Shown piece after piece: positions 19,745-29,225 of a stretch of DNA of 43,688 bases. The DNA lies in assembly GCA_002400845.2 (NCBI GenBank), contig NVRK02000074.1, positions 1 through 43,688 on the forward strand. Reading direction: 5' to 3'. The stretch is from Hyphomicrobiales bacterium. Its GTDB lineage: Bacteria; Pseudomonadota; Alphaproteobacteria; Rhizobiales; Rhizobiaceae. Positions within the stretch are counted from its first letter, which is position 1, and every line of letters begins with the position of its first letter. A model generated the notes under the pieces. The model was not told where the DNA came from. It worked only from the letters and a program-made list of their open reading frames with translations, and ran no database searches. Position numbers and translations under genes: made by a program.

Positions 19745-20839
19745 ATGCTAGTTCTTGGAATTGAAACAAGCTGCGACGAAACAGCCGCTTCTATAGTAGA
19801 GCGAATTGGCGATACCGCAAACCCTATTCCACATGGAAATATCCTATCCAACGTTGTGCATTCTCAAATCGAGGAACACGCACCTTTTGGAGGTGTCGTG
19901 CCTGAAATTGCTTCGCGAGCCCATTTAAGTAAATTAGATTTCATCATCGAAAAAGCGCTATTAGATGCTGGCAAGGACCTGACCGATATGGATGCCATTG
20001 CTGTCACTGCTGGTCCTGGATTAATGGGTGGTTTAATGACGGGCCTAATGACAGCAAAAGCACTATCTGCTGCAACTGGCATTCCTTTCTATGCGATCAA
20101 TCACTTAGAGGGACACGCGCTAACAGGGCGTTTGACCAACCAAGTTCAATTTCCTTATTTGCTATTACTCGTTTCTGGCGGTCACTCTCAATTTTTAGAA
20201 GTAAATGGCCTTGGCGATTATACAAGATTGGCAACCACAATAGACGATGCCCTTGGCGAAGCGTTTGATAAAACCGCAAAGCTTTTATCTTTAGGACACC
20301 CAGGCGGCCCATTGGTTGAACAAGCTGCAAAATCAGGTGACCCAAAACGTTTTCAATTTCCAAGACCCCTACCAAAAAAGACGGATATGAATTTTTCATT
20401 CTCTGGTCTTAAAACAGCCGTTCGAAAAGCCGCGCAAGATAACGCTCCTTTAAGCAATCAAGATGTTGCAGATATTTGTGCTTCATTTCAGCAAGCCATT
20501 GTAGATGTGTTAAAAAACAGAACGCGAAAAATGATTGCCAAATTTGAGAACACGCACCCCAATCTGGAGGATAAAAATCTAGTGGTTGCTGGGGGCGTTG
20601 CAGCAAATAAAAGAATTGCCGAAGTACTAACTAAAACCTGCGAAGAATTTGGCTGGAGTTTAATTGCGCCCCCTGCAAATCTTTGTACTGATAATGCCGC
20701 TATGATCGCTTGGGCAGGGCTTGAGCATCTAGGCAACAGCGAACCATCGCCGCAAAATGTTGCACCAAGATCACGTTGGCCCTTGGATGAAACTTCTAAA
20801 AGTATTATTGGTTCTGGCAGACGGGGTGCAAAAGCATGA
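19745..20839 (+). CDS. tsaD: tRNA threonylcarbamoyladenosine synthase subunit TsaD
   Basis: Transfers the threonylcarbamoyl group to A37 of ANN-decoding tRNAs, with TsaB and TsaE. The 364-residue product has the ASKHA start [13 protein letters not shown], the metal pair His120/His124 in HLEGH, VSGGHSQ, and the C-terminal [11 protein letters not shown] and [10 protein letters not shown] blocks. I use ATG 19745 with an AAAGGG site; a TTG 15 bp upstream is possible. It overlaps gpsA by four bases, an arrangement common in Rhizobiales. It is divergent from hemC. Confidence 0.97.
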   Translation: MLVLGIETSCDETAASIVERIGDTANPIPHGNILSNVVHSQIEEHAPFGGVVPEIASRAHLSKLDFIIEKALLDAGKDLTDMDAIAVTAGPGLMGGLMTGLMTAKALSAATGIPFYAINHLEGHALTGRLTNQVQFPYLLLLVSGGHSQFLEVNGLGDYTRLATTIDDALGEAFDKTAKLLSLGHPGGPLVEQAAKSGDPKRFQFPRPLPKKTDMNFSFSGLKTAVRKAAQDNAPLSNQDVADICASFQQAIVDVLKNRTRKMIAKFENTHPNLEDKNLVVAGGVAANKRIAEVLTKTCEEFGWSLIAPPANLCTDNAAMIAWAGLEHLGNSEPSPQNVAPRSRWPLDETSKSIIGSGRRGAKA

Positions 20840-21819
20840 GTGATGACAATCAAATTGCAGTTTTGGGTGCAGGTGCATTTGGCACTGCCATGGCATGCGT
20901 CGCAGCACGCAAGGGCAACAACACTTTGCTTTGGGGCCGCGATAAATCCATTTGCAAAGAGATCAATACATCCAACACCAATTCAAAATATTTAGGCGAA
21001 ACAATTTTGCCGAAGAACATTGAAGCCAACAGTGATTTACATGACGTTTTGAAAAGCGCATCGACAATTTTATTAGCGATACCTGCACAAACTATTTCAT
21101 CAATTACACAAGAAATTAAGAAGCACATTTCGCCCGACACAAGTATTGTATTATGCACCAAGGGCATTGACCAAAAAACTGGCCTTTTACCTTCGCAAAC
21201 CATTACTCAAATACTACCAGAGGTAAATATATCAGCGCTTTCTGGACCAAGTTTTGCAAGTGACATTGCCAAGGGCCTACCAACTGCCATTACCATTGCT
21301 TCAAACACTATTTCCAACGCACAAACCTTAGCGTTAATAATATCTGACCCAGCCTTTAGATTATACGCAAGCGACGACCTTGTGGGAGTAGAATTAGGCG
21401 GCGCACTTAAAAATGTAATAGCAGTTGCTGTTGGCGTTTGCCGCTCCATGCAATTGGGCGCAAGCGCAGAAGCCGCCTTAATTGCACGCGGGTTTGCCGA
21501 GCTAACAAGACTGGCAACCAAACTTGGAGCACAGCAAAATACCCTATCTGGGCTTTCAGGGTTAGGTGATTTAGTTCTTACTTGCTCAAGCCCAAAATCG
21601 CGTAATTTTTCATATGGCATGTCATTAGGCAGCCAAGCTGATTTATCTAAATTGCCTTTAGCAGAAGGCGCTTTTACCGCCTCCATTGCCAATAAAATAG
21701 CAATCAAAAACAATGTCGATTGCCCAATCATTGCCATGGTTGCAAGCATGGTGGCTGGTGAGATAAATTCACGCGAAGCAGTTCAAAAATTACTATCACG
21801 CCCTTTAAGGCAAGAATAA
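20836..21819 (+). CDS. gpsA: Glycerol-3-phosphate dehydrogenase [NAD(P)+]
   Basis: Cytosolic enzyme that reduces dihydroxyacetone phosphate to glycerol-3-phosphate for phospholipid synthesis. A 327-residue protein with the Rossmann motif GAGAFGTA at residues 10-17, [22 protein letters not shown] and the catalytic Lys region [13 protein letters not shown]. The start ATG overlaps the tsaD stop (ATGA), so the two are probably translationally coupled. Confidence 0.97.
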   Translation: MSDDNQIAVLGAGAFGTAMACVAARKGNNTLLWGRDKSICKEINTSNTNSKYLGETILPKNIEANSDLHDVLKSASTILLAIPAQTISSITQEIKKHISPDTSIVLCTKGIDQKTGLLPSQTITQILPEVNISALSGPSFASDIAKGLPTAITIASNTISNAQTLALIISDPAFRLYASDDLVGVELGGALKNVIAVAVGVCRSMQLGASAEAALIARGFAELTRLATKLGAQQNTLSGLSGLGDLVLTCSSPKSRNFSYGMSLGSQADLSKLPLAEGAFTASIANKIAIKNNVDCPIIAMVASMVAGEINSREAVQKLLSRPLRQE

Positions 21820-21865
21820 CCACCTTGGCGTAAAACGCCTTGGTGTAAAATTAGAAAGAGATTAG

Positions 21866-22303
21866 ATGCAATATTGGTTGTTTAAATCAGAGCCCTTCAA
21901 ATGGTCATGGGATCAGCAAAAAGCCAAAGGCGATGCGGGCGAAGAATGGGACGGCATTCGCAATTACCAAGCGCGCAACAACATGCGCTTAATGGAGCTT
22001 GGCGACAAAGCATTTTTCTATCACTCAAATGAGGGGTTAGAAGTTGTAGGCATTGCAGAAATTTGCGCCCTTTCTCACCCAGATACCACAATTGAAGATG
22101 ATCGCTGGGATTGCGTAGACATTAAAGCGGTTTGCGACATGCCTAAATTCGTTACCCTTAAAGATGTAAAAGCAAGCCAAGCCCTTAGCGACATGGCACT
22201 GGTAACGTCTATGAGACTTTCTGTTCAACCAGTAAAACCTGATGAGTGGATTGAAGTGTGCCGTATGGGTGGCTTAAACGGGAATACCCTAAAGCCGCTT
22301 TAG
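21866..22303 (+). CDS. EVE-domain protein (YTH/PUA-like fold)
   Basis: A 145-residue, single-domain protein of the EVE family. The start YWLFKSEPFKWSWDQ and the blocks WDGIRNYQARNNMR and GDKAFFYHSNE are family hallmarks; the aromatic cage residues expected for binding modified bases (Trp/Tyr/Phe in those motifs) are present. EVE domains are thought to recognise modified nucleobases in DNA or RNA, with proposed roles in RNA modification and in defence. It lies 46 bp after gpsA on the same strand and may be in the tsaD-gpsA unit. A YciI-like gene often found here in relatives is absent. Confidence 0.92.
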   Translation: MQYWLFKSEPFKWSWDQQKAKGDAGEEWDGIRNYQARNNMRLMELGDKAFFYHSNEGLEVVGIAEICALSHPDTTIEDDRWDCVDIKAVCDMPKFVTLKDVKASQALSDMALVTSMRLSVQPVKPDEWIEVCRMGGLNGNTLKPL

Positions 22304-22324
22304 GCTAATATTCTAGCCAAAACT

Positions 22325-22374
22325 ACCAGGTCCGTCTAGGCCCATTGTCACCAGGTCCGCCTAGGACCGTTATC
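22325..22374 (-). repeat. 25-bp tandem duplication of the end of the M15 lipoprotein gene
   Basis: Two contiguous 25-bp units (22325-22349 and 22350-22374). The second, read on the reverse strand, is the last eight codons of the gene at 22348 (DNGPRRTW). The first lies mostly past its stop and encodes the same eight residues, followed by TAG. The units differ at four bases, each a third codon position and each synonymous. Confidence 0.9.
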
Positions 22375-22743
22375 AATATGATAAAAACCTTGCGGATACC
22401 TTGAGTATCCGCCTACTTCTGAGCGTGACTTGATAAACTCAAGCACGCCGCTAGGGTCACCAGCAACGCTAAAATCTACGGCGCGACATTTTAGGTGATA
22501 AGATTTTGGTTTGCCGCCTTTTCGCTTATTCTCCAATGGCCAACGATGCGTTGAATGAATACGCACCTTGCCAAATTTTCGAGAAATAAGCCTGACAACA
22601 CCTCTAAGCTCTAATGGAACACACCATCTCGTGTCGTTCCATTCTATGCGCGAGGGAAGCAGAAAACTAAAAAAACCATCAAAGGTTGCGCAACCAGCAA
22701 GGCCTGTCGAAAGCCCTAAACTAAGGACAATAACTTTAGTCAT
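22348..22743 (-). CDS. M15-type (YcbK-like) D-Ala-D-Ala carboxypeptidase-like lipoprotein
   Basis: A 131-residue predicted lipoprotein: the signal MTKVIVLSLGLSTGLAGC ends in an LAGC lipobox with Cys at residue 18. The catalytic domain of about 95 residues has the zinc-site pattern HLKCRAVD (His and Asp six residues apart) and the C-terminal FYHIDNGPRRTW supplying the third ligand, as in the M15 family fold of YcbK. The family trims peptidoglycan peptides; activity here is inferred. ATG 22743 is preferred because it puts the signal at the N-terminus; a TTG at 22827 would add 28 basic residues. A related gene lies just upstream, and a relic of a third copy overlaps the 3' end. Confidence 0.82.
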   Translation of the reverse strand: MTKVIVLSLGLSTGLAGCATFDGFFSFLLPSRIEWNDTRWCVPLELRGVVRLISRKFGKVRIHSTHRWPLENKRKGGKPKSYHLKCRAVDFSVAGDPSGVLEFIKSRSEVGGYSRYPQGFYHIDNGPRRTW

Positions 22744-22879
22744 CTTAGCTGTTTTAGACTTTGTTATTTTAGTCTTGGTTGATCTAGACCAAATGGACTT
22801 TAAGAACACTACAATTTCCTTACGCAATACAAAATATCATGCGCATTGTGCCCTAATTAAATTAAGATTTTACCAACCG

Positions 22880-23497
22880 TTACCAACTACGCCTTGGACC
22901 AATATCAATATGGTAAAAACCACTTCTATAGCGCTTTAAGCCTCCCACATTTGGATGCCTTCTAAGCCAGCGATACAGTCCACGTGTTCTCCCTGTAACT
23001 CTAAAGTCTACAGCTCGACACCCAATATGCCACGAACTTTTTGCACCACCAATACGGCGATTTTTACGGCGAGAACGACTTGTAGAATTTACAGTTACGT
23101 GCCCAAATTTACGAGACACTTGATAGATAACAGATTTCAGTTTTTTGGGCACGCATTTCCATGATGCATTATATTTAATACGGCCGCTCTTATTAGATTT
23201 TTTTACAGGCGCTTTTTTAATCTCTATTTTTTTAGCCGCAGTTTTATCTATTAAGATTTTTTCAGAAGCCTTAGTTTTTGACGCATCTGTTTTTGCTTCA
23301 GCGCCATCTTTTTGCTTAGCCTGTTCTGCCTGTTTGGCCACATCAACAGGTGTTGGCTTCAAGTCATTATAATCGGTTTGCACACATGAGGTTACAAATA
23401 AAATTAAAACCAATAACAGCACAGCGTTAGCCATGGATTTTATTCTGAAAAGCACTTTAAACAAACAGACCTCTACAGCACCCAAAAAGGGACGCAT
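22880..23497 (-). CDS. Second M15-type (YcbK-like) peptidoglycan-peptidase-like lipoprotein, tandem paralogue
   Basis: A 205-residue paralogue of the gene at 22348, ending in the same motifs: SWHIGCRAVDF and FYHIDIGPRRSW. The N-terminus contains a hydrophobic stretch ending in a VTSC lipobox, followed by a Lys/Ala-rich linker of about 60 residues and then the catalytic domain. The start is uncertain: ATG 23497 has no ribosome site; TTG at about 23464 follows a GAGG; and ATG 23434 gives a signal without basic residues. It probably acts on peptidoglycan from the outer-membrane or inner-membrane surface. The longer linker suggests it reaches further than its paralogue. The gap between the paralogues (22744-22879) has nothing I recognise. 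Confidence 0.82.
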   Translation of the reverse strand: MRPFLGAVEVCLFKVLFRIKSMANAVLLLVLILFVTSCVQTDYNDLKPTPVDVAKQAEQAKQKDGAEAKTDASKTKASEKILIDKTAAKKIEIKKAPVKKSNKSGRIKYNASWKCVPKKLKSVIYQVSRKFGHVTVNSTSRSRRKNRRIGGAKSSWHIGCRAVDFRVTGRTRGLYRWLRRHPNVGGLKRYRSGFYHIDIGPRRSW

Positions 23498-23785
23498 TTT
23501 TTTAAATGAGATTTATAAATTATTCGCCCGCTATGATTTAATGAACCAATTTAGTAGACGAATGTAAGGAGAATCACATAACGTTGCTAGGAAACAGTCG
23601 TTTAGTAATACAATCGTCTCATTGCAAGATCAATTTTATGAAAAATGGTCGCGCATGAGGCAATCGTCTAATGGACATTGCTGCTTAATTATTAAATAAC
23701 TGTCTACGAGGAATTCCAAATTTAATAGAGTTACGTAATGACAGTCGGAACATCTATATTATAGCCAACCGACTAGGAGGAAATA
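23498..23785 (+). other. Upstream region of acsA with repeated CAATCGTCT elements
   Basis: 288 bp without a convincing gene. It contains CAATCGTCT at 23611-23619 and at 23661-23669, exactly 50 bp apart, and a near-match in the opposite orientation at 23555-23564. A strong AAGGAG at 23566-23571 has no ATG after it; TTG 23584 could open a 24-codon frame to 23658. These may be operator sites or a leader of acsA. Confidence 0.4.
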
Positions 23786-25738
23786 ATGTCAGTTAAAACG
23801 CACAAGACAAAGGCAGCTTGGAAAAAAAATGCCCTTCTCGATGATGAGACTTATCAAAAATGGTACAAGCAGAGCGTTAACGACCCTGAAAAATTTTGGG
23901 GCAAACACGGCAAAAGAATTGATTGGTTCAAGCCTTATACAAAAGTAAAAAATACTTCCTTCGATGGCAAAGTATCAATCAAATGGTTCGAAGACGGCAC
24001 AACCAATGTCGCTTACAATTGCATTGACCGTCACTTAAAGAAACGCGGAACACAAACAGCCATCATTTGGGAAGGTGACAATCCATATGATGATAAAAAT
24101 ATTACTTACAACGAATTGTACGATAAAGTTTGTCGCCTCTCAAATGTTCTAAAATCTAACGGCGTTAAAAAAGGTGACCGTGTCACTATTTACATGCCAA
24201 TGATTCCAGAAGCAGCGTATGCAATGTTAGCTTGTGCAAGAATTGGTGCGGTACACTCAATCGTATTTGGTGGTTTCTCACCAGAAGCTTTAGCGGGCCG
24301 TATCGTTGATTGTAAATCTTCATTTGTCATTACAGCTGATGAAGGTCTGCGTGGTGGCAAAACCGTTCCACTTAAAGCCAATACAGATGCCGCTATCGAA
24401 ATTGCCAAAAAGGGCAAAATGAACGTCAAAAAGGTTCTTGTTGTTCGCAGAACTGGTGGCTCTATCGACTGGGATAACAAACGCGATATTTGGTATCATA
24501 CCGAAATTCAAAATGCGAAGCCTGATTGCAAACCAGAACCAATGAAAGCTGAAGATCCGCTATTCATTCTTTATACATCTGGTTCAACAGGCACACCAAA
24601 AGGCGTATTGCACACAACGGGTGGTTATCTTGTTTACGCTTCAATGACGCACGAATACGTTTTCGACTACCATGATGGAGATGTATATTGGTGTACTGCC
24701 GATGTAGGCTGGGTAACAGGTCACTCCTATATTGTGTACGGTCCACTTGCCAATGCCGCCACAACACTAATGTTTGAAGGCATTCCTAACTACCCAACAC
24801 CATCACGTTTTTGGGATGTTATCGACAAGCACCAAGTCAATATTTTTTACACTGCCCCAACTGCCATTAGAGCTTTAATGGGTGCAGGTGACGAGTATGT
24901 TACCTCGAGTTCTAGAAAATCATTGCGCGTACTTGGCTCAGTTGGCGAACCTATAAATCCTGAGGCTTGGGAATGGTATTACGATAAAGTTGGTAATAAA
25001 AAATGCCCAATCGTTGATACTTGGTGGCAAACAGAAACTGGCGGCATAATGATTACGCCATTGCCTGGCGCAACAAACTTGAAACCAGGCTCTGCAACAC
25101 GTCCATTCTTTGGCGTTCAGCCACAATTGGTAGACAACGAAGGCAACGTCCTTGAAGGGGCCATTGAAGGTAATCTATGTATTATTGATTCTTGGCCGGG
25201 CCAAATGCGCACACTATATGGCAATCATGACCGTTTCATTCAAACGTATTTTTCCAACTACAAAGGCAAGTACTTTACCGGAGACGGCTGTAAACGCGAT
25301 AAAGATGGATACTACTGGATTACGGGCCGTGTTGATGATGTAATCAACATTTCTGGTCACCGTATGGGAACAGCAGAGGTTGAATCTGCACTGGTTGCTT
25401 ATGACAAAGTGTCAGAGGCCGCAGTGGTTGGCTATCCGCACGACATTAAAGGCCAAGGTATTTATTGCTATGTCACGTTAATGGATGGCGAGATTGGAAA
25501 CGATGCGCTTCGTAAAGAGTTGGTTGCGCAAGTGCGTAAAGAAATTGGACCTATTGCATCACCCGATAAAATTCAATTTGCACCTGGCTTACCAAAAACA
25601 CGTTCTGGCAAGATCATGCGCCGCATCTTACGCAAAATTGCAGAAGATGATTTTAGCGCATTAGGCGACACATCAACACTTGCTGATCCAGCGGTTGTAG
25701 ATGATCTAATTGAGAACAGACAAAACAAATTAAGCTAG
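23786..25738 (+). CDS. acsA: Acetyl-CoA synthetase
   Basis: AMP-forming enzyme that makes acetyl-CoA from acetate, ATP and CoA in two steps. A 650-residue protein with full family architecture: the P-loop-like [11 protein letters not shown], the AMP-binding block [31 protein letters not shown], and the mobile C-terminal domain with [11 protein letters not shown]. The catalytic Lys is residue 609, the position whose acetylation switches the Salmonella enzyme off, so acetylation control is likely conserved. An excellent AGGAGG lies five bases before the ATG. It is monocistronic, ended by a terminator. Confidence 0.98.
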   Translation: MSVKTHKTKAAWKKNALLDDETYQKWYKQSVNDPEKFWGKHGKRIDWFKPYTKVKNTSFDGKVSIKWFEDGTTNVAYNCIDRHLKKRGTQTAIIWEGDNPYDDKNITYNELYDKVCRLSNVLKSNGVKKGDRVTIYMPMIPEAAYAMLACARIGAVHSIVFGGFSPEALAGRIVDCKSSFVITADEGLRGGKTVPLKANTDAAIEIAKKGKMNVKKVLVVRRTGGSIDWDNKRDIWYHTEIQNAKPDCKPEPMKAEDPLFILYTSGSTGTPKGVLHTTGGYLVYASMTHEYVFDYHDGDVYWCTADVGWVTGHSYIVYGPLANAATTLMFEGIPNYPTPSRFWDVIDKHQVNIFYTAPTAIRALMGAGDEYVTSSSRKSLRVLGSVGEPINPEAWEWYYDKVGNKKCPIVDTWWQTETGGIMITPLPGATNLKPGSATRPFFGVQPQLVDNEGNVLEGAIEGNLCIIDSWPGQMRTLYGNHDRFIQTYFSNYKGKYFTGDGCKRDKDGYYWITGRVDDVINISGHRMGTAEVESALVAYDKVSEAAVVGYPHDIKGQGIYCYVTLMDGEIGNDALRKELVAQVRKEIGPIASPDKIQFAPGLPKTRSGKIMRRILRKIAEDDFSALGDTSTLADPAVVDDLIENRQNKLS

Positions 25739-25760
25739 CAATAGCTGACACCAAAAACAC

Positions 25761-25793
25761 AAAAAGGCTCTCAAGAAATTGAGGGCCTTTTTT
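25761..25793 (+). terminator. Bidirectional intrinsic terminator between acsA and the L,D-transpeptidase gene
   Basis: Stem AAAAAGGCTCTCAA/TTGAGGGCCTTTTT with one mismatch-type pair, GAAA loop and a T-run after it; the A-run before it makes it work for the convergent gene on the reverse strand too. Confidence 0.9.
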
Positions 25794-25826
25794 AATGCTT
25801 AATCAAAACCATATAATTAAATACGC

Positions 25827-28013
25827 TTAAGATGTAATGGCTCTTTTTCTCGCGACAGAATTGGCTTTAAGCGCTTTTGTAAGCGCTATATCACGCCCAT
25901 AAATATCAGCGTAATATCCAATATTACCATTATTGCGAGGGAACGCTGTAAAGTATGAAACATACACAGGCAATTTATTTGGAACGCGCATCGCTAAGTT
26001 TTTGCCAGCATTCACATAGCCATTTATCTTCTTAACACTTGTTCCCATTACAGCAGCAGCCATAGCACGAGGTTTATGAAGCCTGATGCAGCCATGGCTT
26101 AGCGCTCTTTTGTTGCGCTTAAACAAACTACGCGATGGTGTGTCGTGCATATAAATATTGTGCTTATTTGGGAATAAAATTTTCAATTCACCAAGCGCAT
26201 TTCTAGCACCTGGCAATTGACGAATATAGTATTTCTTAGTCGAACTTACATCGTACCAATTGATAGAGCCTGGATCCACCGCCTTGCCGCCATGACGCAT
26301 AATTTCAAAACCACGCGCTTGATAATAATAAGGGTCCGCTTGCAAACGGCTCAATTTTTCATTCACCAATATTGAACGAGGGACATTCCAATATGGATTA
26401 AATTCCACACTTTCAATTGTGTCATAGAAGAAATTAGTCTGATTTGCTTTTTTACCAACAATCACACGCATCGATAATTGCGCTTTACCATTTACAACAT
26501 ATCTTGCTTGATACGCAGGTTGATTGATAAACACATGGCGCTTACCAAAATTATTAGGCAACCAGCGCAAACGCTCCATCGCCAAATTAATTTTAGTAAT
26601 TTTAGAACGAACGCTAACTACTTTTAAAGTTCTTAGAGTTTGCGAACCAACAATACCATCTGGCTTTAACTTTTTATCCGCTTGATAGGCTTTTAAAAAT
26701 GCCACTGTTGCATCATCATAAATTTGCGAACCATCATAAGCAGAAAGAAAATCACTATTTTCAGTCAAAAATTCTTTTGAACCAAATTTTGAAACGGCCG
26801 CAATAACTTTTGGCAATTCAGCACTAACATTGCCTGGCTTTAAAAGCGTTCCGGCTGCTATTGGTTCAAGCGTATTTTCATGTTTGCGTTCCAACAACAT
26901 TTCTAATTCAGATTTTAAATTTTTAAAATGCGAATTCTTAGGATGCGCGTCAAAAATAGCATTTACTGGCAGATCTGCCGCAATTAAATTTGCTAAGTGT
27001 TTTTTATAATCACGCTTATAAGTAGAAAAATCATGATACCCACTAATCTTATTGGGATTAATCGCACCAGAATGTGCATCGGCCATGTAACGAAGTACGC
27101 TAGCGCTTAAAGACATTTCAAACTGCGTCGCAGCTTCTTCTCGACTGTAACCATTTTCTATCAATTGATCGACAGAGCGCAATTGATAGTTTTTAGGATC
27201 CAATCCATAAGCATCAGCTGTTTCAAAAACATTCAAAATCGCTTCAACAATTTGCTTTGGTTCATTTTCGTGATTGATCCAAATAAATTCTGGATTTGCA
27301 GAATAGTGTTTTTCAAGCTGCAAAAGCAATTTAGACTCTGCACGTAACTCTACTTTGCTAAGTCCAGCAGAGGTAAGAATATGAGGGCCTTTAGTTATTT
27401 TTATGGGTTCTATCGGCTCTACCAATAGTGCTTCTGTCGCTGTTTCAATAGCACCAAGATTGTTGGTATTCGCAATAATATTAGCGACTTCTACACGAGA
27501 CATTGTCACAACTTCAGAACTGATATAGTGTCCCATATCAACTGGAATATCTTTGATAATGCTTTTTTCTTCAACTATCGAATTGGTGGCAATTAGGTCT
27601 GGCGACAATCTCATGTCAGAGGCAACAAACTCAGCAGTAGTTTGAGTGCTCTCAATAGTTGGCATTTCAACATTGGTGTTTTCAATTACGGGCTGAACTT
27701 TAGAAGCTGCTGTAATAATACCAGCCAGCTTTAAAGCTCTAAACCCCTCAACTTTATAAGTGTAATAAGACGCGCCTTTAACTTTTTGAATCGGTGGCGC
27801 TACTTTTTTTCTTTCAACTTGTTGAGTAGCAAACTGGCGCATGCGCTCACGCTGTTTACGTTGCTCCGCTCTTTTGGTCGCTTTTGGGAATAAAATTTCA
27901 AGAAGATTTTTTCGTTTTCGTTCAGCCGCTTCCGCCTCACTCATGTCAATTGCATTTACAAAACTTAGCGCCAAAGCCATCGTTAATAAGCCGGTTGTCA
28001 CCTTATTAGACAT
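25827..28013 (-). CDS. Large L,D-transpeptidase (YcbB-like) with peptidoglycan-binding domain
   Basis: Periplasmic enzyme that forms 3-3 peptidoglycan cross-links or attaches proteins to the wall. 728 residues: signal peptide (about 1-30), a basic and then low-complexity region, a scaffold domain (about 210-370), a peptidoglycan-binding repeat with AFLKAYQADKKLKPDGIVGSQTL (about 440-470), and the YkuD catalytic domain with HDTPSRSLF and SHGCIRLHKP. The nucleophile is Cys642 with His640. Architecture and length fit the YcbB class. ATG 28013 is used. It stands alone, convergent with acsA. About 319 bp upstream separate it from the next gene. Confidence 0.93.
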   Translation of the reverse strand: MSNKVTTGLLTMALALSFVNAIDMSEAEAAERKRKNLLEILFPKATKRAEQRKQRERMRQFATQQVERKKVAPPIQKVKGASYYTYKVEGFRALKLAGIITAASKVQPVIENTNVEMPTIESTQTTAEFVASDMRLSPDLIATNSIVEEKSIIKDIPVDMGHYISSEVVTMSRVEVANIIANTNNLGAIETATEALLVEPIEPIKITKGPHILTSAGLSKVELRAESKLLLQLEKHYSANPEFIWINHENEPKQIVEAILNVFETADAYGLDPKNYQLRSVDQLIENGYSREEAATQFEMSLSASVLRYMADAHSGAINPNKISGYHDFSTYKRDYKKHLANLIAADLPVNAIFDAHPKNSHFKNLKSELEMLLERKHENTLEPIAAGTLLKPGNVSAELPKVIAAVSKFGSKEFLTENSDFLSAYDGSQIYDDATVAFLKAYQADKKLKPDGIVGSQTLRTLKVVSVRSKITKINLAMERLRWLPNNFGKRHVFINQPAYQARYVVNGKAQLSMRVIVGKKANQTNFFYDTIESVEFNPYWNVPRSILVNEKLSRLQADPYYYQARGFEIMRHGGKAVDPGSINWYDVSSTKKYYIRQLPGARNALGELKILFPNKHNIYMHDTPSRSLFKRNKRALSHGCIRLHKPRAMAAAVMGTSVKKINGYVNAGKNLAMRVPNKLPVYVSYFTAFPRNNGNIGYYADIYGRDIALTKALKANSVARKRAITS

Positions 28014-28332
28014 GATAATTCCTAATCCATTCTCAAATTGCGTATAAAAACATCCAAATCGTCAAAAATTATTCTAAGAAATGACAAAATGTGCAAGATG
28101 CGTCCCCACTAGATTAGGTATAGCAATTAATGGATTATTTCTAGTAAAATTTAGATTCCATTGAAGCACATTCGATCACATTTTCGTTTACAAAAACAAA
28201 GAATATTCAAACGAGATATGCTTAGCAAAGTGCCATTTTTACATTAAGGAATGATGAAAACCGACATGAAAATCGAGTTAAAACTAACGAAAAATGGCAC
28301 TTTAAAAAAAATTATTAAATAGTTAGAACGTT
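28014..28332. other. Intergenic stretch with a 14-bp inverted repeat
   Basis: 319 bp with no recognised gene. It holds a perfect 14-bp inverted repeat (28227-28240 and 28290-28303, 49 bp apart), AAAGTGCCATTTTT and its complement. Between the arms is a 12-bp imperfect tandem repeat (28254-28265, 28266-28277). An ATG at 28254 near AAGGA opens a 22-codon Lys-rich frame to 28322 on the forward strand; I do not claim it is a gene. No T-run follows the repeat on either strand, so it is not a simple terminator. Confidence 0.55.
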
Positions 28333-29055
28333 TTATGCGTTGACCACATCTTCGTAGAATCTTGTGAGTGGACCAGGCATGTTTACTTGTTCAAACAACA
28401 TCCTTCTTTCAGTGAAAGATGATACAAATAAAGGATAACGGCTTGCAACCTCATTGCGAATTGTATCCATATCACCCGCCAACAATGAAATTGGTTTAAG
28501 CAATGTTGGATACGGCCTTGGTTCGCAAACACGCTTAAAATTGAATATACGACGATAAAATGCCTGATGCTCTTGGCGCACTGTTGCTAAACAAAAGTCT
28601 GCTCCAAAATATTCGGTGGCCATACAGGCAACACGCATCGTTGCAAAATGTAACTCTGGATAATCGCGAGAAGCATCATGGTCAACAACCAAACGTGTTG
28701 GATCAACCACAGTTTTTCCCTGTTCTAACATTGGCAATACAACATCAGGAAAAACATCCGAAGCTGGACCTTTTCTATCATCGGGCGAAATAACATGAAA
28801 ACGAATTGAGCTGACTAGCCTTTCGTCAATGTAAATGCCAAAAATCCAACAATTTTCCATATTGTCATAGTCATCACTAAAACGCTCTGCTGCATTTGGC
28901 GTAATTGCCCCTTCTTTCAAATAACATTTATAACGCAATTTAAATATATCATCGCGTTCTTTGTCTGTTTTAACGACTCTGTAGTCCACCTCTTGCAAAT
29001 AACTAGATAGTTTTTTTGCAAAGCTGTTCTTACTCGATACTAAACCCACACTCAT
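28333..29055 (-). CDS. FeeM-like N-acyl amino acid synthase family (GNAT fold, related to acyl-homoserine-lactone synthases)
   Basis: A 240-residue cytosolic protein. It has the start of the acyl-HSL-synthase/FeeM fold: YRVVKTDKERDDIFKLRYKCYLKEG, then IFGIYIDERLVSSIRFHVI, a conserved VVDPTRLVVDHDASRDYPELHFATMRVA segment, and FYRRIFNFKRVCEPRPYP. FeeM-type enzymes transfer an acyl chain from acyl carrier protein to an amino acid to make signalling or surface-active lipids. Donor and acceptor here are unknown. GAGGG lies eight bases before ATG 29055. It is 170 bp downstream of the GGDEF-EAL gene on the same strand, which may place it in a c-di-GMP-linked pathway. Confidence 0.78.
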   Translation of the reverse strand: MSVGLVSSKNSFAKKLSSYLQEVDYRVVKTDKERDDIFKLRYKCYLKEGAITPNAAERFSDDYDNMENCWIFGIYIDERLVSSIRFHVISPDDRKGPASDVFPDVVLPMLEQGKTVVDPTRLVVDHDASRDYPELHFATMRVACMATEYFGADFCLATVRQEHQAFYRRIFNFKRVCEPRPYPTLLKPISLLAGDMDTIRNEVASRYPLFVSSFTERRMLFEQVNMPGPLTRFYEDVVNA

Positions 29056-29225
29056 ACTAAAAACCCTCTTTCAGTCCACCCCTGAACCGTTGAGACAAGC
29101 TTAATAAAAAGTTAATATTTGTAAATAGTTTATGAAGATTTTATTAAAAATCAATCTATTATGGTTAATGGCGAAGTTTTTGCTTTAGATTGCAAAGACT
29201 TAGTAAAATGAAACCTAAGCGCGCA

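Noticed and set aside
28333..29055. Classical acyl-homoserine-lactone synthase (LuxI)
   Set aside because: Fold is related, but the sequence fits the FeeM-type group better and no LuxR-like gene is adjacent.
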